Source of the DNA: Lacticaseibacillus manihotivorans DSM 13343 = JCM 12514
GTDB taxonomy: Bacteria; Bacillota; Bacilli; Lactobacillales; Lactobacillaceae
Assembly: GCF_001435035.1 (NCBI RefSeq)
Contig: NZ_AZEU01000023.1
Coordinates: 1-51,953 of the forward strand
Direction of reading: 5' to 3'
DNA length: 51,953 nucleotides
The notes beneath the pieces were generated by a model, which was not told the origin of the DNA, ran no database searches, and was given only the letters and a program-made list of their open reading frames with translations. The translations under genes were made by a program, and so were the position numbers. Each line of letters begins with the position of its first letter. Position 1 is the stretch's first letter. Below, one piece after another: positions 43,101 to 51,953 of this stretch.

Positions 43101-44580
43101 TGAACAAGCTTTGCGGCTTTTTGGACAAAACGGCTAAAGGCGTATCAAAGCCCATGGAAATGATCGGCTCTTCCCCTTTTTTAGCCATTGGGATGATCGC
43201 ATCTTGAATGATATCCACGGTGTAACCATGCCGACGCCACAAGGTTTCCAAAGAATCTTCCGTTAAGTCGCTTTGAATGTCTGCGGCAGGAACTTGATCC
43301 AAGGTCAATTCGTTGTCATCCAACCATTGTTGGTAAGGATGCGCAGCGGAATACTTGTCTTTGATAGCTTGGGTGTGATAAATTTTACCTTCATGAGTAT
43401 CGACTAAAACCATTTCGGCTGGGCCTAAGATCCCTTTGTCGACTAGGTCTTCTGGCGCCACATCATAAACCCCAGATTCAGAAGCGACCACCATAATGTC
43501 ATCTTTGGTCACCAAATAGCGACTTGGGCGCAAGCCGTTGCGATCAAGCGCTGCACCGACTTGGACACCATCCGTAAAGCAAATCGCGGCTGGTCCATCC
43601 CAAGGCGCCATAAAGCTGGCATTGTATTCATCAAAGGCGCGTTGTTGTTTGGAAATGCCCGTGCCTTCGCCCCAAGCTTCTGGCATCATCATCAGTAAGG
43701 CTTGCGGAATATCGCGACCATGATGGTAGAGATATTCCATGCAGTTTTCCAGCTTGGCAGAGTCAGAGTCGTCTTCGTTATAAACTGGAATATTATTAGA
43801 CGCCATCCAGTTTTCAGCACCTTTTAACGTGTTGATTTCACCATTATGGGCTAAATAGCGGAAAGGTTGCGCGCGATCCCAGCTTGGGAAGGTGTTGGTG
43901 GAGAAACGTGAATGGATCAAGCAAATCGAAGACTGCATGGTTTCATCATGCAGATCTGGGTAGAATTGGCCGACTTGATAAGCATGCAACATGCCTTTGT
44001 AGCAAATCGTTTGCGAAGACAAGCTGACAATGGTGAAATCGTCAGCGTTGAATAAGCCTTCCAGTTGGCGACGGAGTTTAAACAAGGCATCTTCAAATTC
44101 ACGCCCTGCCGCCACTGCATCAGGCCGCGCGACGATCAATTGCATAAAGCTTGGCATCACTTGTTGGGCAGTAGGACCGCAAGCTTCATAAACATAAGGA
44201 ACAGCACGCCAGGCTAAAACTCGGAAGCCATGTTGTTGGACTTGTTCCGTGACGGCTTGTTGCGTGGCATTTTTGCCTTCATCATCTTGAGGTAAAAAGA
44301 AATTCCCGACTGCGTAATTGCCAAACTTAGGTAAATCAAAGTCTTGTTCCGCCGCATAGTTGCGGAAAAAACTGTCTGGCATTGCCATTAAGATCCCAGC
44401 GCCGTCACCAGTATCAGGTTCTGAACCGGTACCGCCACGGTGATTCATCCGTGCTAACATCACCAATGCCCGTTCCACTAACGCATGCGTCGCCAGCCCG
44501 TGGATCTGGGTGATAAAGCCCATGCCACAAGCGGCATGTTCAAACGTTGGGTCGTACATTGTTTCTTGATTGTGCCGCAT
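40117..44580 (-). CDS. gltB: Glutamate synthase large subunit
   Basis: A 1487-aa enzyme of full family length. The glutaminase domain starts at the nucleophile Cys in HAACGMGFI (about residue 18), which implies removal of a short propeptide. It is followed by the central domain, the FMN synthase domain (VVISGYDGGTGAAPR), the 3Fe-4S cysteines CIMMRVCSLNTC, and the C-terminal beta-helix GXGXG domain (GGTAVILGSTGRNFGAGMSGGVAYV). The ATG at 44580 has GAGGTG seven bases upstream. GOGAT is not universal among lactobacilli, so it marks a greater capacity for ammonium assimilation. It is the first gene of gltBD, placed between metG and tatD. Confidence 0.97.
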   Translation of the reverse strand: MRHNQETMYDPTFEHAACGMGFITQIHGLATHALVERALVMLARMNHRGGTGSEPDTGDGAGILMAMPDSFFRNYAAEQDFDLPKFGNYAVGNFFLPQDDEGKNATQQAVTEQVQQHGFRVLAWRAVPYVYEACGPTAQQVMPSFMQLIVARPDAVAAGREFEDALFKLRRQLEGLFNADDFTIVSLSSQTICYKGMLHAYQVGQFYPDLHDETMQSSICLIHSRFSTNTFPSWDRAQPFRYLAHNGEINTLKGAENWMASNNIPVYNEDDSDSAKLENCMEYLYHHGRDIPQALLMMMPEAWGEGTGISKQQRAFDEYNASFMAPWDGPAAICFTDGVQVGAALDRNGLRPSRYLVTKDDIMVVASESGVYDVAPEDLVDKGILGPAEMVLVDTHEGKIYHTQAIKDKYSAAHPYQQWLDDNELTLDQVPAADIQSDLTEDSLETLWRRHGYTVDIIQDAIIPMAKKGEEPIISMGFDTPLAVLSKKPQSLFTYFKQQFAQVTNPPIDAIREQLVIGTEVFIGPDANVAADDPKNARKVKLSSPMLTTPEFEKLRHLDTDGFHTQELSICYAKSDRQHRLQQALDDLFRAAETAVDAGKNLLILTDRDAGKEQLVMPILLAVSGLNNYLVRKGKRGRASILVDTGEACEVHHYAALMGYGASAIHPYGVYATLKAYGMSDALETYRHAAEKGIIKIMSRMGISTITGYQGAQLFEAVGLATDVVDEYFTGTQSRIGGIGLDQIEAEYMARYDRAFGPTANRDLPSGGSFKYRAEGEHHLYNPRTIYKFQRAVRLGDYKLYQDYAKEMHEEELSDPTTLRSQWHIHSDRPSVPLSEVEPVSSIVKRFKSGAMSYGSISEEAHTTIAEAMNRLGGKSNCGEGGEPRWRFKTRGQKKDVNSKIKQVASARFGVNTEYLMSAEEIQIKVAQGAKPGEGGQLPGTKNFPWVAEVRGSVPGVRLISPPPHHDIYSIEDLKQLIFDLKQVNPDAAVTVKLVSSTGVGTIATGVVKAGADKVVISGYDGGTGAAPRNSVRDAGLPWEMGLSEAHQTLAMNRLRQRAILETDGKLMDGRDVAVAIMLGAEEFSFASLVLVSVGCIMMRVCSLNTCPTGIATQNPALRKFFIGTPENVINCMQFIAEDLREQMAQLGYRTVDEMVGHVEHLVPRFTATGKAKTLDFSRMLGKTYGIERKVADPFKPADERPELNAFAEQAVKSDEQTVIKKTINNIDRSAGARISGWLAKRFSDDHLPDDRLTYEYTGVAGQSFGAFAAEGLTLRLIGEANDYVGKSLSGGRLIVQAPKQAAELYANAPIVGNVACFGATSGEAFFNGRAGERFAVRNSGANVVVEGIGDHGCEYMTGGTAVILGSTGRNFGAGMSGGVAYVYDPDHKLKANANLDMIEFFKVGETAGDEILHDLIVKHARYTNSAKALEILASWDQAQKDFVKVYPKEFHRMNDLMADLKKQGVAAKDLEQAAFDQVMGPQPTVK

Positions 44581-44642
44581 TCCCGTTCACCTCTAACTAA
44601 ATTTCAAACAGTGAGTTTACGGTTAAGTTTACTCATCGAATT

Positions 44643-44671
44643 CTTATAATGCAAGTTTTCATAAGTGAAAA
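44643..44671 (-). promoter_or_regulatory. gltB: Candidate promoter of gltBD
   Basis: Minus strand TTTTCA (44671-44666), 17 bp, TATAAG (44648-44643), about 60 bp before the gltB start. Confidence 0.55.
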
Positions 44672-44801
44672 TTCGGCACATTAAGCTGAAATCACCAACA
44701 ATTACGATATTTTTTCAGTATTCCTTTCGTAAAATTATGTGATATAGGTGAGAAATGCTGTCACAACGACCGCTTATGTGATGTTTTCTAACGCGTATTT
44801 T

Positions 44802-44875
44802 CACAACACAAAAATCGTGGCAGGTTTTCTCACGAATTTTGGTGTGTCAGCGCCTCGATGAGCGATTATCTGACA
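44802..44875. promoter_or_regulatory. Inverted repeats upstream of gltB
   Basis: CACAACACAAAAATCGTG (44802-44819) faces CACGAATTTTGGTGTG (44831-44846), an imperfect dyad. A second dyad GTCAG...CTGAC lies at 44845-44875. Both are 130 bp or more upstream of the promoter. They could be operators or part of an untranslated region. The rest of the 364-bp gap 44581-44944 holds no gene. Confidence 0.4.
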
Positions 44876-44902
44876 TGGCTCAAAAATTTTGAATTTAGGC
44901 AA

Positions 44903-44942
44903 TAAAAAACACGTTTACGAAAATTCGCAAACGTGTTTTTTC
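44903..44942 (-). terminator. Intrinsic terminator of metG
   Basis: Near-perfect stem AAAAACACGTTTACGA/TCGCAAACGTGTTTTT, adjacent to the metG stop. Confidence 0.88.
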
Positions 44943-44944
44943 AA

Positions 44945-46978
<2,034 letters not shown>

Positions 46979-46996
46979 TTAGCGCTAGGTGAAAAA

Positions 46997-47182
46997 GTGA
47001 TTTGGAATTGGGACTCCGTTGATTAGTATAAGCATAAAATTAGTCCGCTCCGGTAAAAAGCGTTCTGGCGGAATGGACGTGGAACGCAATGTCGCTCGTC
47101 GGCGTCCAGTCCGCCGCCACGCTTTTTACCTCCGCGCGCTAATTTTGTAGGACGAGGACTGCCTCCGTCCCCACCGAATCAC
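46997..47182. repeat. Family 2 palindromic element, copy G
   Basis: A 186-bp long hairpin in the 336-bp gap between metG and pepT. Outer arms GTGATTTGG-GGGACTCCG and the complement of CCTCCGTCCCC-CCGAATCAC pair. Inside, AAAATTAG-CCGGTAAAAAGCG pairs with CGCTTTTTACC-CTAATTTT, then GGCGGAATGGACG with CGTCCAGTCCGCC. The outer arms match copies D, E and F but the interior differs. The AT/GC stem could also act as a terminator for pepT. Confidence 0.75.
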
Positions 47183-47257
47183 ATTTGCTTTCCTCGCACC
47201 CTTGCCAACGTGTGGTTATAGCATCACGATATCTCGTCTCAATCATCAATTCGCAAG

Positions 47258-48487
47258 CTACTCCACCGCCAACTCGATGACTTTCACAATGGTTTCAGCG
47301 ACTTTGACCATCGCTTCAGTGGACACACATTCATACGGACCATGGAAGTTGATGCCGCCGTTGAACAAATTTGGCGTTGGAATGCCATTATAAGTGATGA
47401 ACGTGCCATCAGTGCCGCCACGAAATGGCACGGCTTCTGGGGTCAAGCCGACTGCTTTGATGGCTTTAGTCGCTAAATCATACGGCGTCGAATCCTTCTT
47501 CAAGACGTCATAAATATTGTAATACTGATCGTTGAGCGTTAATTGAATGCGCGGCCGATCAAGCGTGGCATTGATTTCAGCGATGGCTTTTTGAAGCGTG
47601 GCTTTGCGCCCTTCAAACAAGTTGTGGTCATGATCGCGAATAATGTAATACATGCTGGCGTGGTCCACAGTTCCCGTTAAGTGCAACAGGGCGAAAAAGC
47701 CTTCATGATCTTGGGTGAATTCGGGCCGTTCAAATTGTGGCAAACTAGCGTCGAGTTTCTCTGCCAAAGATAACGCATTGACCATCAAGTTCTTGGCTTC
47801 GCCAGGATGTACCGAAGTCCCAGTGATTTCAATTTTGGCTTCAGCGCCGTTGAAGGTTTCAAATTCCATTTGGCCTAACGCGCCATTGTCCAAGGTATAA
47901 GCGAACTTGGTGGCAAAGGCTTTGGTGTCTAAATGCTTGCCACCGCGGCCGATTTCTTCATCTGGGCCAAAGCCGAAGCGGATCTCACCATGTTTGATTT
48001 CTGGATGAGCCAATAAATAACGTGCTGAAGCCACTGCTGCAGCGATCCCAGCTTTATCATCGACACCAAGTAACGTCGTGCCATCACTGGTGATCAACGT
48101 TTCGCCGAAGTATTGTTTCAATTTGGGAAACTCGTCAACTGTAAGCTTTAAGCCATTTTCAAATTGGATCGGGTTGCCATCATAGTTAGGATGGACCAGG
48201 GGTTTCACATTTTTGGCTGCATAGTCTGCAGTATCCAAATGCGCGATAAACCCGATAGGATCGGCATCAGAACCATTCGCTGGCAAGGTGGCGTAAACAA
48301 ACCCGTCATCATGTAAGGCGACCTCGCTTAAGCCTAATGCTGTGAGTTGGGTGACTAATTTTTTTGCGAGCACGGTTTGGCCAGGCGTGGAAGGATATGT
48401 GGTGCTGGCCGCATCTGAGCGGGTGTTGATTTGACAATAAGTGATGAAATCTTGCTGCAACAATGCGGCATCAATGGATTTTGACAT
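47258..48487 (-). CDS. pepT: Peptidase T (tripeptide aminopeptidase)
   Basis: A 409-aa zinc exopeptidase of family M20. The ATG at 48487 follows GGAGGTG; a longer in-frame opening upstream has no ribosome site and crosses the divergent leader. Zinc-site motifs: FIAHLDTADYAAKNV, LGVDDKAGIAAAVAS, GFGPDEEIGRGGKH, then the dimerisation domain and GGTDGTFITYNGIPTPNLFNGG. It releases the N-terminal residue of tripeptides, fitting the divergent peptide-uptake gene. Confidence 0.96.
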   Translation of the reverse strand: MSKSIDAALLQQDFITYCQINTRSDAASTTYPSTPGQTVLAKKLVTQLTALGLSEVALHDDGFVYATLPANGSDADPIGFIAHLDTADYAAKNVKPLVHPNYDGNPIQFENGLKLTVDEFPKLKQYFGETLITSDGTTLLGVDDKAGIAAAVASARYLLAHPEIKHGEIRFGFGPDEEIGRGGKHLDTKAFATKFAYTLDNGALGQMEFETFNGAEAKIEITGTSVHPGEAKNLMVNALSLAEKLDASLPQFERPEFTQDHEGFFALLHLTGTVDHASMYYIIRDHDHNLFEGRKATLQKAIAEINATLDRPRIQLTLNDQYYNIYDVLKKDSTPYDLATKAIKAVGLTPEAVPFRGGTDGTFITYNGIPTPNLFNGGINFHGPYECVSTEAMVKVAETIVKVIELAVE

Positions 48488-48562
48488 AAGGCACCTCCGA
48501 GGATTTTGCTTGTGGCTTAGTGTGGACGCCGATGCTATTTTTGTCAAATCGATGAAAAAATG

Positions 48563-48591
48563 TTGACAATTGTCTGAGTTGGTTTTAATCT
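48563..48591 (+). promoter_or_regulatory. Promoter of the T-box/oppA transcript
   Basis: TTGACA (48563-48568), 17 bp, TAATCT (48586-48591). Confidence 0.75.
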
Positions 48592-48599
48592 GATAACCA

Positions 48600-48876
48600 A
48601 TAGCTGACATCGCAAAGATGAGTAACAGCCGACACCTGCTCAGAGAGTCTCCGTTTGGTGCAAGGAGAACTGGTGAACGTTGCGAATATGGTCTTTGTTT
48701 AGTCTTCATCGATGAGTTCGCGAATCGATGACGGGCACTCCCGTTAACGAGTTTGGGTATCAGGCTTCGCCTCGTACCTGCAAAGATCATTGCTGTGAGG
48801 CAATGATGAACCCAAGGTGGTAACGCGAGTGCTCGCCCTTGGCTGGAAACAGCTGGGGACGGGTATTTTTTTTGGA
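48600..48876 (+). ncRNA. T-box riboswitch upstream of the OppA-like gene
   Basis: A T-box leader. The stem I base GCAAAGAT/GTCTTTGT encloses AGTA (48621-48624) opposite GAA (48684-48686), and GAGAGTCTC with GGTGCAAGGAGAACTGGTGAA mark the distal part. A stem III hairpin ATCATTGC/GCAATGAT lies at 48786-48807. The T-box sequence AAGGTGGTAACGCG is at 48814-48827, its TGGT matching a tRNA with discriminator A. A terminator with an eight-T run ends near 48873. The specifier is ambiguous: UAU (Tyr) directly after GAA, or AUG (Met) one base later. Uncharged tRNA should allow transcription of the peptide-binding protein. Confidence 0.9.
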
Positions 48877-48896
48877 AATTTTGGAGGAAACTGACA

Positions 48897-50534
48897 ATGA
48901 AAAAAGCACATGCAATTACAGGCGTCGTCTCACTCACTGCCTTAGCCTTGATCGCAGCCGGCTGCGGGAATAACAAAGCCAACACCGCTTCAAGCAAAAA
49001 ACAACAAACTATCACTTGGTCTGAAACGTCAGCCATCACCACTTCAGATGTTTCCCAAGCCACTGACACCGTTTCGTTTCAAACGTTAATGAACACCCAA
49101 GAAGGCGTGTATCGCTTAGCCGATGCCGGTAAGAAAACGGAACTCGCCTTGGCTAAGAAAGTCGACGTGTCTAAAGATGGCAAAACTTACAACGTCACCT
49201 TACGCGATGCCAAGTGGAGCAATGGCGATCCCATCACCGCCCAAGATTTCGTTTACTCTTGGCGGCGCACGGTCGATCCTAAAACCAAATCTCAAGATGC
49301 GTTCTACTTTGCACCAGTGGCCAACGCCAATGACATCATCGCTGGCAAGAAACCGACTTCTGCTTTAGGCATCAAAGCAACGGATAAGCATCACTTTACG
49401 ATCACCTTGGCGCAACCAACTGCCTACTTCAAACAACTGTTAGCCTGGCCACTGTTTTACCCCTTGGATCAAAAAGTCGTGGAAAAATATGGCAAGGCCT
49501 ACGCCACCACTTCTGAAAAGTCTGTTTATTCCGGTCCTTACAAGCTGACGGGTTGGAACGGTTCTTCTGATACTTGGACCTTGAAGAAGAACAACCAGTA
49601 TTGGGATAAGCAAAACGTCAAGTTGGCCGCCGTTAAAGAACGGGTGATCAAAGACCCAAGCACCGGCTTGAACTTGTACAACACCAACAAGTTGTCTGAA
49701 GTGGCCTTATCTGGGACCATCGCCACCCAACAAACCAAAAACAAAGACCGCGTCGATCGCTTAAGCTCTAACATTTCGCGCATCGACTTGAACCAAAACA
49801 AAGTCGCTGCCTTCAAAAACGCTGACATTCGCAAAGACTTCTCCTTGACCATCGACCGCAAAGCGTTGGTCAACAACGTCTTAAAAGATGGCTCTAAAGC
49901 CGCCCTTGGCTTCATTCCAGTGGGCCTTGGCACGAACGCCGACACCGGCAAAGACTTTGCCAAAACCACCCAAGTCAAATCTGCCGTCAGCTACGACTTA
50001 GCCAAAGCCAAAAAGCTTTATGCCAAAGGGGCTAAGGCTGCTGGCATCACCAGTTTAAACGTCAACTTGTTAGCTGATGACACCGACAACTCCAAAGCTG
50101 TCGCCGAATATATCCAAGGCGCCTTAGAGAAACTTTCCGGCGTCAAAGTCACGATCACTGCCATTCCTAAGGCCCAACGTTTGCAAAAGCAAAACTCCGG
50201 CAACTATGACATGGTCGTTACTGCTTGGCAATCCGTATTCGCCGATCCATACAACTTCTTAGATGTATGGTTGTCTAACGCTTCTTACAACAACTCTGGC
50301 TGGAAGAACGCAGAATTTGACAAACTACTCGACGAATCCGAAAACAAAGATGGGAATAACGTCGCCGCTCGCTGGTCTGCTTTACAAAAAGCTGAAAAGA
50401 TCTTAATGAACGATCAAGGCACGATCCCGTTGTATCAAGCCAACACCTTGCAATTGGTCAAGTCTAACGTCAAAGGCATCAACTTCAACCCATCAGGCGT
50501 GCCATATGACTTCAAAGGTGCTTACCTCAAATAA
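48897..50534 (+). CDS. OppA-like oligopeptide ABC transporter substrate-binding lipoprotein
   Basis: A 545-aa extracellular peptide-binding lipoprotein (SBP family 5). The lipobox is LIAAGC with Cys at about residue 23 after a short signal peptide. Downstream are RDAKWSNGDPITAQDFVYSWRR, YSGPYKL, KNADIRKDFSLTIDRKALV and a QNSGNYDMVVTAWQS segment, all typical. GGAGG precedes the ATG. No membrane or ATPase genes adjoin, so it must use a permease encoded elsewhere. Regulation is by the T-box leader. Confidence 0.95.
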   Translation: MKKAHAITGVVSLTALALIAAGCGNNKANTASSKKQQTITWSETSAITTSDVSQATDTVSFQTLMNTQEGVYRLADAGKKTELALAKKVDVSKDGKTYNVTLRDAKWSNGDPITAQDFVYSWRRTVDPKTKSQDAFYFAPVANANDIIAGKKPTSALGIKATDKHHFTITLAQPTAYFKQLLAWPLFYPLDQKVVEKYGKAYATTSEKSVYSGPYKLTGWNGSSDTWTLKKNNQYWDKQNVKLAAVKERVIKDPSTGLNLYNTNKLSEVALSGTIATQQTKNKDRVDRLSSNISRIDLNQNKVAAFKNADIRKDFSLTIDRKALVNNVLKDGSKAALGFIPVGLGTNADTGKDFAKTTQVKSAVSYDLAKAKKLYAKGAKAAGITSLNVNLLADDTDNSKAVAEYIQGALEKLSGVKVTITAIPKAQRLQKQNSGNYDMVVTAWQSVFADPYNFLDVWLSNASYNNSGWKNAEFDKLLDESENKDGNNVAARWSALQKAEKILMNDQGTIPLYQANTLQLVKSNVKGINFNPSGVPYDFKGAYLK

Positions 50535-50548
50535 GTTCTTTATATAGA

Positions 50549-50586
50549 AGAAAAGCGTCACCGAAAATTCTCGGTGACGCCTTTTT
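50549..50586. terminator. Bidirectional terminator between oppA-like gene and pepC
   Basis: Stem AGCGTCACCGA/TCGGTGACGC with flanking A- and T-runs; the two genes converge here. Confidence 0.85.
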
Positions 50587-50600
50587 GATGGCCTGAAATT

Positions 50601-51902
50601 TTAACGTAAGCTGTCCCAAGCTGGCAATACCACTGGCTTGGTGGCTTCTGCTGCTAAGACGTTTTCTGGCAATAAGTCACGCCGGATCACACATTCATAA
50701 CTGTACGCTTTAAACCACGCCCCATCGGCAACGAAGTACCCGTCATGCCCGCGGTCTTTACCCCATGAGTTCTCGACTTTCCAACTGCGCGCCTGATCAT
50801 CCACCAAATCAACGCCAGTCAAGGTCATCGCATGTGACACCACCGCTTCGCCAGTCGCAAAACGATCTGCTTGGCTCATGTGCAGATCCATATCAAACAA
50901 ATCGGATAAGGCATAAAGCCCACCGCGCAACGTACCGGAATCACGATCCATATCCGCTAACACATCATTGCCAAACCACACGGCTTCGCCTGCTTTGAGT
51001 TGGGCCACTGCCAGTTGTTCCATGGTTTGTTGTGGCACATTGACGAAGCGGATCGGGCGACCGTTTTCCACATAGTCTTGGGCGGGTAAGGCGTAACTTT
51101 GCCAATAAGGTTTCTCAGTGGTGCTGGCGATGGTCACGTAATCATCCAGCGCCCAGCCGACATATTTTTGATAGAAGCTTTGTGGCGTGAGGTCTGCATC
51201 GCGATGATATTGTTTATCTTTGTCGCGATATTCAAAATCAAACGTCGTCGGCACGCTGCCATAGGCGTAACTCAACATGCGGTAAATGTCAGATAATGCG
51301 GCTTGCTTCAAAGCTTCGCGCTTGGAAGCTTCGGCGTTGCGCAAGGCGTGGGCAGTTTGGCGCAGTTTCTTGTTCAACAACTTATTGAAATCTGCCGTGT
51401 TGCTAGAGGTAAAGGTTTCAGGCATCGCTGACTTTGGCACTAAGCCATATTTTTCAACCAAGGCGGCTGCATTGTCATATTGCCCACCATCCCCATTCGG
51501 TGCGGCCAATAAGAAGCTGACTTCGCGATCAGTCAACGGCTTATCCGCAGTGTCGATCATTTGATTCAAGAAATGATTGCTTTTTTCCAACCGATCAAAA
51601 AACGCGAGATAGCTTTGGGAGAATTCCAAATCAGGCAAGTTCGCCTGCTTGGCAGCGAAGTGGCGCATGGTGTTGAGTTGGGCAAATAACCAGCAGCGGC
51701 CAGAGTGCAGTTGATTGGTCACTGCATCAGTATCCAGTTCGATGGAAAATGCTGGCTTGACGGTTTTATCTTCCAATTGACCGTGACTGGCCGCATTCGG
51801 GCCCACGTTTTGCACGATTTTAGACAGAGCCTTGGAAGCTGGCGTATTGGCTAAATCTTCTTCATATTGTGCGATTTGTTTAAAAGTAATCGATTTTGTC
51901 AT
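50601..51902 (-). CDS. pepC: Aminopeptidase C (bleomycin hydrolase family)
   Basis: A 433-aa C1-type cysteine peptidase. The catalytic Cys is in SGRCWLFAQLN (about residue 70), the His in VVSHAMTLTGVD and the Asn in KVENSWGKDRGHDGYF. Members form hexameric rings in the cytoplasm and trim peptides from the N-terminus. The ATG at 51902 is chosen by fit to family N-termini (MTKSITFKQIAQYEEDL). No clear Shine-Dalgarno precedes it, and in-frame extension upstream reaches to within a few bases of the window edge, so the start is less certain than the rest. It could also be the PepE/PepG endopeptidase variant. Confidence 0.92.
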   Translation of the reverse strand: MTKSITFKQIAQYEEDLANTPASKALSKIVQNVGPNAASHGQLEDKTVKPAFSIELDTDAVTNQLHSGRCWLFAQLNTMRHFAAKQANLPDLEFSQSYLAFFDRLEKSNHFLNQMIDTADKPLTDREVSFLLAAPNGDGGQYDNAAALVEKYGLVPKSAMPETFTSSNTADFNKLLNKKLRQTAHALRNAEASKREALKQAALSDIYRMLSYAYGSVPTTFDFEYRDKDKQYHRDADLTPQSFYQKYVGWALDDYVTIASTTEKPYWQSYALPAQDYVENGRPIRFVNVPQQTMEQLAVAQLKAGEAVWFGNDVLADMDRDSGTLRGGLYALSDLFDMDLHMSQADRFATGEAVVSHAMTLTGVDLVDDQARSWKVENSWGKDRGHDGYFVADGAWFKAYSYECVIRRDLLPENVLAAEATKPVVLPAWDSLR

Positions 51903-51953
51903 AGTTATAATCACGCAAGCGCTGCGCCCTTGCCCAAAAGGCAATGAAAAGGC

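Noticed and set aside
48488..49069. Extended pepT reading frame crossing the T-box and the start of the oppA-like gene
   Set aside because: The PepT fold and ribosome site place the start at 48487; the remainder is the antisense of a riboswitch and another gene.
51885..51902. TATAAC next to the pepC start as a -10 box giving a leaderless mRNA
   Set aside because: It lies one base before the ATG, so transcription would start inside the gene; no fitting -35 is present.

Overview
The window looks like chromosomal DNA from a lactic acid bacterium of the family Lactobacillaceae with fairly balanced GC content, perhaps of the Lacticaseibacillus/Schleiferilactobacillus kind. The evidence is strong AGGAGG ribosome binding sites, Thr-rich SH3/NlpC-P60 and SH3/CHAP wall hydrolases, a cysK-ctl-cysE type cysteine operon, a T-box before an oligopeptide-binding lipoprotein, PepT and PepC peptidases, and the Firmicutes metG-tatD-rnmV-ksgA-veg-ispE-purR-glmU backbone. 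The species assignment is inference. No rRNA, tRNA, CRISPR array, transposase or prophage gene was seen.

Layout. 0.2-10 kb: two secreted wall hydrolases (CHAP, NlpC/P60) flank two accessory operons. One is a Lys/Thr-tailed protein with a TauE-type permease and DUF1634. The other is a PD-(D/E)XK/XPD-like helicase with an MmcB-like nuclease-fold protein and an sce7725-family protein. 10-12.6 kb: deoC-deoB-deoD for deoxynucleoside catabolism. 12.7-19.2 kb: a complete L-rhamnose regulon (MFS transporter, rhaB, rhaM, rhaA, rhaD) with a divergent AraC-type regulator. 19.4-22.5 kb: zinc alcohol dehydrogenase, an AbrB-DUF998 membrane fusion and an ECF S component. 22.6-25.9 kb: a cysteine operon behind a poly-cysteine leader peptide and terminator. 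25.9-47 kb: the glmU-purR-ispE-veg-ksgA-rnmV-tatD-metG backbone, interrupted by VanZ/RDD, CDF transporter, DUF2075, GNAT, nitroreductase, a par/Fst-like type I toxin-antitoxin locus and gltBD. 47-52 kb: pepT, a T-box with an OppA-like lipoprotein, and pepC.

The most unusual content is between genes. Family 1 (about 125 bp; copies at 8068, 22843, 22964 and 34019) is an imperfect hairpin with conserved ends; three copies begin at or within a few bases of the T-tract of an intrinsic terminator. Family 2 (about 190-275 bp; 3804, 29743, 33807, 46997) shares outer arms. Two of its members also share a multi-stem core with compensatory stem changes, which looks like a structured RNA or a structured mobile element. 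Members of both families flank the helicase operon. Other points of note are the CCC leader peptide, the apparent loss of all Fe-S cysteines in the helicase, the frame-broken Fst-like toxin with its regulatory apparatus intact, and a 24-bp perfect palindrome on the antitoxin promoter.
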